From an uncultured Thiodictyon sp. (GTDB lineage: Bacteria; Pseudomonadota; Gammaproteobacteria; Chromatiales; Chromatiaceae), in contig NZ_CAJAXH010000017.1 of assembly GCF_903946935.1 (NCBI RefSeq), positions 62,001 through 126,000 of the forward strand: a DNA stretch of 64,000 nucleotides, written 5' to 3'. Below, piece after piece: positions 59,165 to 64,000 of this stretch. The stretch's first letter is position 1, and each line of letters opens with the position of its first letter. The position numbers and the translations under genes are program-made. The notes below the pieces were generated by a model. The model was given only the letters and a program-made list of their open reading frames with translations. It ran no database searches and was not told the DNA's origin.

Positions 59165-59973
59165 GACCAGCCCCCGGGGACGGCGCGTTGAACGGCGGCG
59201 GGACCACGGGCGCCCCGCCGCCATCGCTGCGTGGTACGACGTCCGTACACCGTGTGGTGACCCCCAAGGCAACGGCATAGCGCACCAGCTCGCATTGGGA
59301 CTGGAGGCCCAGCTTGGCGATCATGCGCCGACGATACGTATCGACCGTCTTGATCCCCACCCCGAGCTGTTCCGCGATCTGGCTGCCGCGTTGCCCGGCG
59401 GCCAGGTAGGCCAACACTTCGCGCTCCCGGCGCGAGAACAGGGTACGCCCCGGCCGGGTCGGGGGGGAAGCCACAGGCAGCCAGGTCCCGCCCGCATGAA
59501 TCTGGCGCACGGCCAGCAGCAGCGTGGTCAGTGACTCGCTCTTGACCACATAGCCCTTGGCCCCCGCCTCCACCATCTGTTTGACGAAGCATTCATCCCC
59601 CAGGGCCGACAGGGCCAGCACCCGACACGCCGGTGCCACCTTGCGCAGGCGCATCGCGACCTCGATACCGTTGAGATGCGGCATTCGCAGGTCTAGCAGC
59701 CTGTCGGACTTGATGGCGTAACCGATTGATTAAACAGGAAAACGACTTTTTGGCGCAAAAGAGGAAACTCTTTGCATTCAATCGGTTGCATCACTAAGTC
59801 CGACAGCCTGCTAGGATCAGGACGTCCGGGCGTAGCGCCTGGACCTGAGCCAATGCCTCACGGCCGTCGACCGCCACCCCGACCACCTCCAGATCGGCCT
59901 CGGCGCACAGCATTCCGGCCAAGGCCTCACTCACCATCAGATGATCATCCGCCAGCACCACCCGTATCGCCAT
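59136..59973 (-). pseudogene. NarL/FixJ-type response regulator interrupted by MITE-like element
   Basis: IRVVLADDHLMVSEAL...RPDVLIL | element | DLRMPHLNGIEVAMRLRK...LuxR-type HTH SRREREVLAYLAAGQRGSQIAEQLGVGIKTVDTYRRRM. Confidence 0.9.
59693..59814 (-). mobile_element. MITE-like element copy 3, 122 bp including flanking CTAG
   Basis: Reverse complement identical to 13321-13442; inserted in the receiver domain. Confidence 0.9.
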
Positions 59974-60030
59974 CGGTCCCATCCTACTCACCGTCACTGG
60001 TTGTAATACGCACCCGCTTGCGCCGGCGCG

Positions 60031-60816
60031 TCATTGCCTGGCAGTTGCCGCGGACGCCTCCGCCAGCGGAACCCACAGACTCGCCTCGGTCCCACCGCCT
60101 GGGCGCACGCCCAGGCTAAACTGGCCGCCGATCAATTCAATGCGCGAACGCAGGCTGAACAGCCCGAAACCGCCGCCCGTCACCCCCGGGCAAGGCCCCC
60201 GCATCAGCGCCGGATCGATCCCGATCCCGTCGTCGCTCACCACCAGGCGGGCGGCGGGCGGCGCAACCTGCACCAGCACCTGCGCCTGATTGGCCCGCGC
60301 GTGCTTACAGACGTTGATCATGAGTTCCCGGGCGGCCTGGAAGAGGGTCACCTTGAGGTCGTCGGGGACCGGCGGCATCTCACCCTCCAGACGACACGCA
60401 AAGCGCACCGGCCAGCGCTCGCTGAGGTCGCCCGCCAACCATTGCAGCGCCGGGACCAACCCCCCCTGGTAGAGGACGGGCGGACTCAACTCGAACACCA
60501 GGCTCCGCAACTGGGCCAGTGAGGTGTCAAGCAGGACGCGCACCTGGCCCAACCGGTCCGGCTTGGACTGCGACGCCCCCGCGGCGGCGGCCCCAGCCCC
60601 AACCAGCATCCGCGCCAGGACCAACTGCTGGATGGTGTTGTCGTGTAGCCGATCCGCCAAACGTCGACGCTCCCGCTCCTCCGCCAGGCGCAGTTCCGCG
60701 GCCAGTTCGCGCATGCGTCGATGGGCCAATCCCAGGCTCGCCTGGAGACTGACCAGGCGGGCGCTGACCGAATCATCGTCGAGCGGCGGCCGGGGGGAGT
60801 CAAGATCGCAGTTCAC
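60031..60816 (-). CDS. NarX/DegS-type histidine kinase (HisKA_3 + HATPase)
   Basis: EERERRRLADRLHDNTIQQLVLARM; GGFGLFSLRSRIELIGGQ; GTG start with upstream GGAG. Confidence 0.88.
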   Translation of the reverse strand: MNCDLDSPRPPLDDDSVSARLVSLQASLGLAHRRMRELAAELRLAEERERRRLADRLHDNTIQQLVLARMLVGAGAAAAGASQSKPDRLGQVRVLLDTSLAQLRSLVFELSPPVLYQGGLVPALQWLAGDLSERWPVRFACRLEGEMPPVPDDLKVTLFQAARELMINVCKHARANQAQVLVQVAPPAARLVVSDDGIGIDPALMRGPCPGVTGGGFGLFSLRSRIELIGGQFSLGVRPGGGTEASLWVPLAEASAATARQ

Positions 60817-61092
60817 GGCGCAACATCTCCTTAAGCAAACCCGGGGGACCGGCTTAGCAAACCCGGAGGACCTGGAATCAAGTTGCCCTCGACCATCGGC
60901 TCGGCCTGGTCGCAGCACACCGCCAAGGCAGCGACGGCACTCCATCCGATGAGGCATATTAGAACGCCTGGGGGGCAGGCAGTCACTTAATTTTATCGCG
61001 GGGGCACGATGCGGCCCCGGCCCGGTCGAGCCATTGTTTTTCCCACCGATGGCGGCCACTTCTGCACCATCTGCCCCCGCCCCGCGCACCCT

Positions 61093-61911
61093 ATGCCCGA
61101 AACGCTACTGATCGACAACGGCTCCACCCGAGCGCAGTCCACCCTGGCACTGCGCGCCCTGGCCCGGTCACTGGGGGAGCACAGTGACCGCCCGGTGTAC
61201 CCGGTCTCGCTCCTGCACGCCGATGCGGTGCCGGCAGACGCCTTAGGCGGGCAGCGCGCGGACACCCTCGAACCCTGGCTGCGCGCGGCCCTGGCGGCAG
61301 GCCGGCGCGACTTCCTGCTGGTACCACTCTGGTTCGGACCCAGCCGCGCACTCACCCAATTCATCCCCACCCTCACCGCCGAACTCACGCGCGAGTACGG
61401 CCCCTTGCGGCTGCACTGCGCCCGCGAGCTTTGTCCCCTGCCGGACGGGGAGCCGCGGCTGGTGGACATCCTGTTCGACCATCTGCAAGCCACCGCGGCC
61501 GCGCAGGCGTGCCACCTGCGGCGTCTGGTCCTGGTCGACCACGGCTCACCGCTACCCCAGGTCAGCGCCGTGCGACAGTGGCTGGCCGAGCAACTGCGTG
61601 GCCGACTCGGCGCCGACACCCAACTGCACGAGGCCGTGATGGAGCGGCGCCCCGGCAGTGACTATGACTTCAATGGCGAGCGGTTGGAGACCGTCCTGCA
61701 CCGTCTGGCCGCCGCGGACCCCGCCTCCCCCGTCCTCCTCCCCCTGCTCTTCCTCTCCCCCGGCCGCCATGCCGGGCCGGGCGGCGACATCGCCGCCATC
61801 TGCGCTCGAGTCGAATCCGCGGTCCCCGGCTTCCGGGTCTACCCGACCCCCGTGGTGGGCACCCACCCGGCGCTCATCGAGATCCTGGCGCAGCGAATGA
61901 CGGCGCGGTAA
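61093..61911 (+). CDS. CbiX/SirB-type chelatase-like protein
   Basis: Two half-domains: LLIDNGSTRAQSTLALR..., RRLVLVDHGSPLPQVSAVR...; GRHAGPGGDIAAI. Confidence 0.8.
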   Translation: MPETLLIDNGSTRAQSTLALRALARSLGEHSDRPVYPVSLLHADAVPADALGGQRADTLEPWLRAALAAGRRDFLLVPLWFGPSRALTQFIPTLTAELTREYGPLRLHCARELCPLPDGEPRLVDILFDHLQATAAAQACHLRRLVLVDHGSPLPQVSAVRQWLAEQLRGRLGADTQLHEAVMERRPGSDYDFNGERLETVLHRLAAADPASPVLLPLLFLSPGRHAGPGGDIAAICARVESAVPGFRVYPTPVVGTHPALIEILAQRMTAR

Positions 61912-61957
61912 CGGCCGTGGCGCCCCCATCACCCCGAATCTGGTTTACCATCCAGCC

Positions 61958-62029
61958 ATGGACCACGATCAGAACTTTCCCGACGATCCGCGTCAGGCCC
62001 TAGAGGACCCACGCCAGGACCTGCCCTGA
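61958..62029 (+). CDS. Possible 23-aa small ORF MDHDQNFPDDPRQALEDPRQDLP
   Basis: Short ORF immediately upstream of the ABC ATPase; DPRQ repeated. Confidence 0.25.
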   Translation: MDHDQNFPDDPRQALEDPRQDLP

Positions 62030-62039
62030 GCGACCCCCA

Positions 62040-62747
62040 ATGCTGCTCGACTGCGCCGACCTGAGCTACACCCGCGGCAGCGGCGACCAGACCTTCCGGG
62101 TGGCGATCGAGTCATTGACCTTGGACACCGGGGAGATCGTCGCCCTCACCGGGGAGAGCGGCTGCGGCAAGAGCACCGCACTGGAACTGCTGGGGCTCGT
62201 GGCGCGGCCGCAGCACGGCGGGCGCTTTCAGTTAGGCGTCGGCGATACACCAACGGACATCGCCGACCTCTGGCGACGCGGCCGTCACCGCGACCTCGCG
62301 CGGCTGCGCGCCGCGACCATCGGTTTCGTGCTCCAGACCGGGGGGCTGCTGCCCTATCTGAGCGTCGCCGGCAACATCGGCATCAACCGCCGCCTGCTAC
62401 GACTGCCCGAGCGCGACCCGGATCTGGACGCCATCGTCGCACAGCTCCAAATCGGCCACCTGCTGGGCCAGCGGCCCGCGCAACTCTCGGTCGGCCAATA
62501 CCAGCGCGCCTCCATCGCCCGGGCACTGGCCCACCGGCCGCGCCTGGTGCTGGCGGACGAGCCCACCTCCGCACTGGACCCGCGCCTGGGCGACGAGGTG
62601 ATGGACCTCTTCCTGAGCCTCGTCGAGCGCCTGGGCACCAGCGTGATCCTCGCCACCCACGAACACGCCCGGGTGCGCACCCGTGGGCTGCGCGAAGTGC
62701 CGGCGGCGCCGCTGGCAGACGGGTTTGGATCGCGGTTTGCGGGGTAG
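62040..62747 (+). CDS. ABC transporter ATP-binding protein (LolD/MacB-like)
   Basis: [51 protein letters not shown]. Confidence 0.9.
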   Translation: MLLDCADLSYTRGSGDQTFRVAIESLTLDTGEIVALTGESGCGKSTALELLGLVARPQHGGRFQLGVGDTPTDIADLWRRGRHRDLARLRAATIGFVLQTGGLLPYLSVAGNIGINRRLLRLPERDPDLDAIVAQLQIGHLLGQRPAQLSVGQYQRASIARALAHRPRLVLADEPTSALDPRLGDEVMDLFLSLVERLGTSVILATHEHARVRTRGLREVPAAPLADGFGSRFAG

Positions 62748-62787
62748 CGACCGGCGGCAGGCCGATGACGACGCCGGACAAAACACC

Positions 62788-64000
62788 CTACGCAATCGGC
62801 GCGCCCGCTCCGCCGACGATCGTCGCGCGCAGCGCTCGTACCTGCTCCACGCCAGCGGTCCGGCCGATCTTGGCGAACGCCTGTTCGGCGGTATCGAGGA
62901 CCGCCAATGCCTCCTCCCGCTGGCCGCGCAGCACCGTCACCTGGGCGAGCAGTTGACCGACGGCACCGATGCGATCGGGCCGGCCCAGTTTCAGCAGGAT
63001 GCCGAAGGACTCGGCCAAGTCCTCATAGATTTGCTGGAGCCCGCCGGTTTGATGGTCGCCGCGCTGGAGTCGCAGCCTGGACATCGAGAACCTGATATGG
63101 GCGATGCTGTCGATGTCGCTCATCTGCTGTGCGATAGGTAACCGCTGGGCGTGCAAGGCCAGCGCCTCGTCCAGTTCCCCGCGGGCCCGCAGGATGTCGG
63201 CGATTTGGCCCTGCGCCCACGCCTTCGCGCCCAGGTCGCCGAGGCGCTCGAAAACCGGCAGTTGTTCCTCGGTACGGATGCGTAGCGCCTCGTCCAACTC
63301 CCCGCGCGCATCCAAGATGTCGGCGATCCTACCCTGCGTTATCGCCTTCGCGCGCACGTCGCCCAAGCGCTCCGCCAGCGGCAGGGCCTGCTGCCGGAGT
63401 GTCTGATCCGCCAAGTCCCACTGACCGAGGGATCGATAGAGATGCGCCTGTTCTAGCAGCAGATTCAAGCGGAGGTCGTTCGGGATCGCCGCCGACCCTA
63501 CCCCATCCAATTGCTCGTGCAACACGGCGAGGCGTCGACTGCGTTGGGCTAGGGTCAGGGGGCCGGCCTCCACTGGGGTTCGGGGCCGGATGCGGAGACC
63601 CTCGCCAGGGCCCGACACCTCGGCAATGACATCAAAGACCCCACCCCGCCAAGACCAGGCGTCCGGGGCCTCCCGCGCCACCCGCTCCAGCGTGTCGGGG
63701 GATAGCCACCACAGCAGGGTAGCGTCGAGCTTTTCCGCCAAGGCATCACGCCGCACGTTTAATGACTCCACCCGCGGCCCTTGCAGCCAGCGACCGGTGT
63801 TCACCAGATGGATCACCGCCTGCCCTTGTCCGGCGGTCGCAAGCCAGGTCTCCAGCGCGTCGAAGTCCGGAAATCGCTGCTCATCGGAGAGATCGGCCGT
63901 CTGGATCGGCCGGCCGGCGGCCACCAGCAGGTCTTGCAGCTTGTCGATCAGCAGGCGGCGATAGGTTTCATCGGCGATCCGGGCGAACAGCAGTTGGAAG
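62788..64000 (-). CDS. TPR-repeat protein, 5' end beyond window
   Basis: Repeats (GDLGAKAWAQGQIADILRARGELDEALALH); upstream frame stays open to the window end (FQLLFARIADETYRRLLIDKLQDLLVA). Confidence 0.8.
   Translation of the reverse strand, partial: FQLLFARIADETYRRLLIDKLQDLLVAAGRPIQTADLSDEQRFPDFDALETWLATAGQGQAVIHLVNTGRWLQGPRVESLNVRRDALAEKLDATLLWWLSPDTLERVAREAPDAWSWRGGVFDVIAEVSGPGEGLRIRPRTPVEAGPLTLAQRSRRLAVLHEQLDGVGSAAIPNDLRLNLLLEQAHLYRSLGQWDLADQTLRQQALPLAERLGDVRAKAITQGRIADILDARGELDEALRIRTEEQLPVFERLGDLGAKAWAQGQIADILRARGELDEALALHAQRLPIAQQMSDIDSIAHIRFSMSRLRLQRGDHQTGGLQQIYEDLAESFGILLKLGRPDRIGAVGQLLAQVTVLRGQREEALAVLDTAEQAFAKIGRTAGVEQVRALRATIVGGAGAPIA

Overview
High-GC gammaproteobacterial chromosome segment; gene content looks Chromatiaceae-like, but this taxonomic guess is inference. 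Housekeeping backbone: a glutamate/aspartate-type ABC transporter (gltIJKL-like), a sigma54-dependent activator, a nonaheme cytochrome c with Fn3/Ig-like modules, zwf-gnd-pgl, class I fumarase, an acuI/yhdH-type reductase, LMW-PTP, bamC-dapA, a complete nuoA-N operon, tRNA-Leu(GAG), secG, tpiA, smpB, a UvrD-type helicase, a thioesterase, psiE, pepN, grxC, hslR, a NarX-like kinase with a broken NarL-like regulator, a CbiX-like protein, an orphan ABC ATPase and a partial TPR protein. The accessory part is ~19.24-31.0 kb. It reads as two tandem cassettes with the same layout: a copy of the acuI 3' end, a type II toxin-antitoxin module, a large conflict-type NTPase, a Uma2-family gene, then a small Cys-rich gene. 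Cassette 1 carries an HD-domain + HSP90-like (GHKL) ATPase. Cassette 2 carries a PD-(D/E)XK (Mrr-like) NACHT NTPase. The edges are marked by a 116-bp acuI 3'-end duplication and by duplicated Uma2/Cys-rich-gene sequence, which suggests modular swapping of defence-like cargo. Both large NTPase genes contain apparent 1-nt frameshifts. A 122-bp MITE-like element occurs three times, each flanked by CTAG, and one copy splits the NarL-like response regulator. Several other dispersed palindromic repeat families are present. All calls come from reading the sequence and the supplied ORFs; no database search was run.
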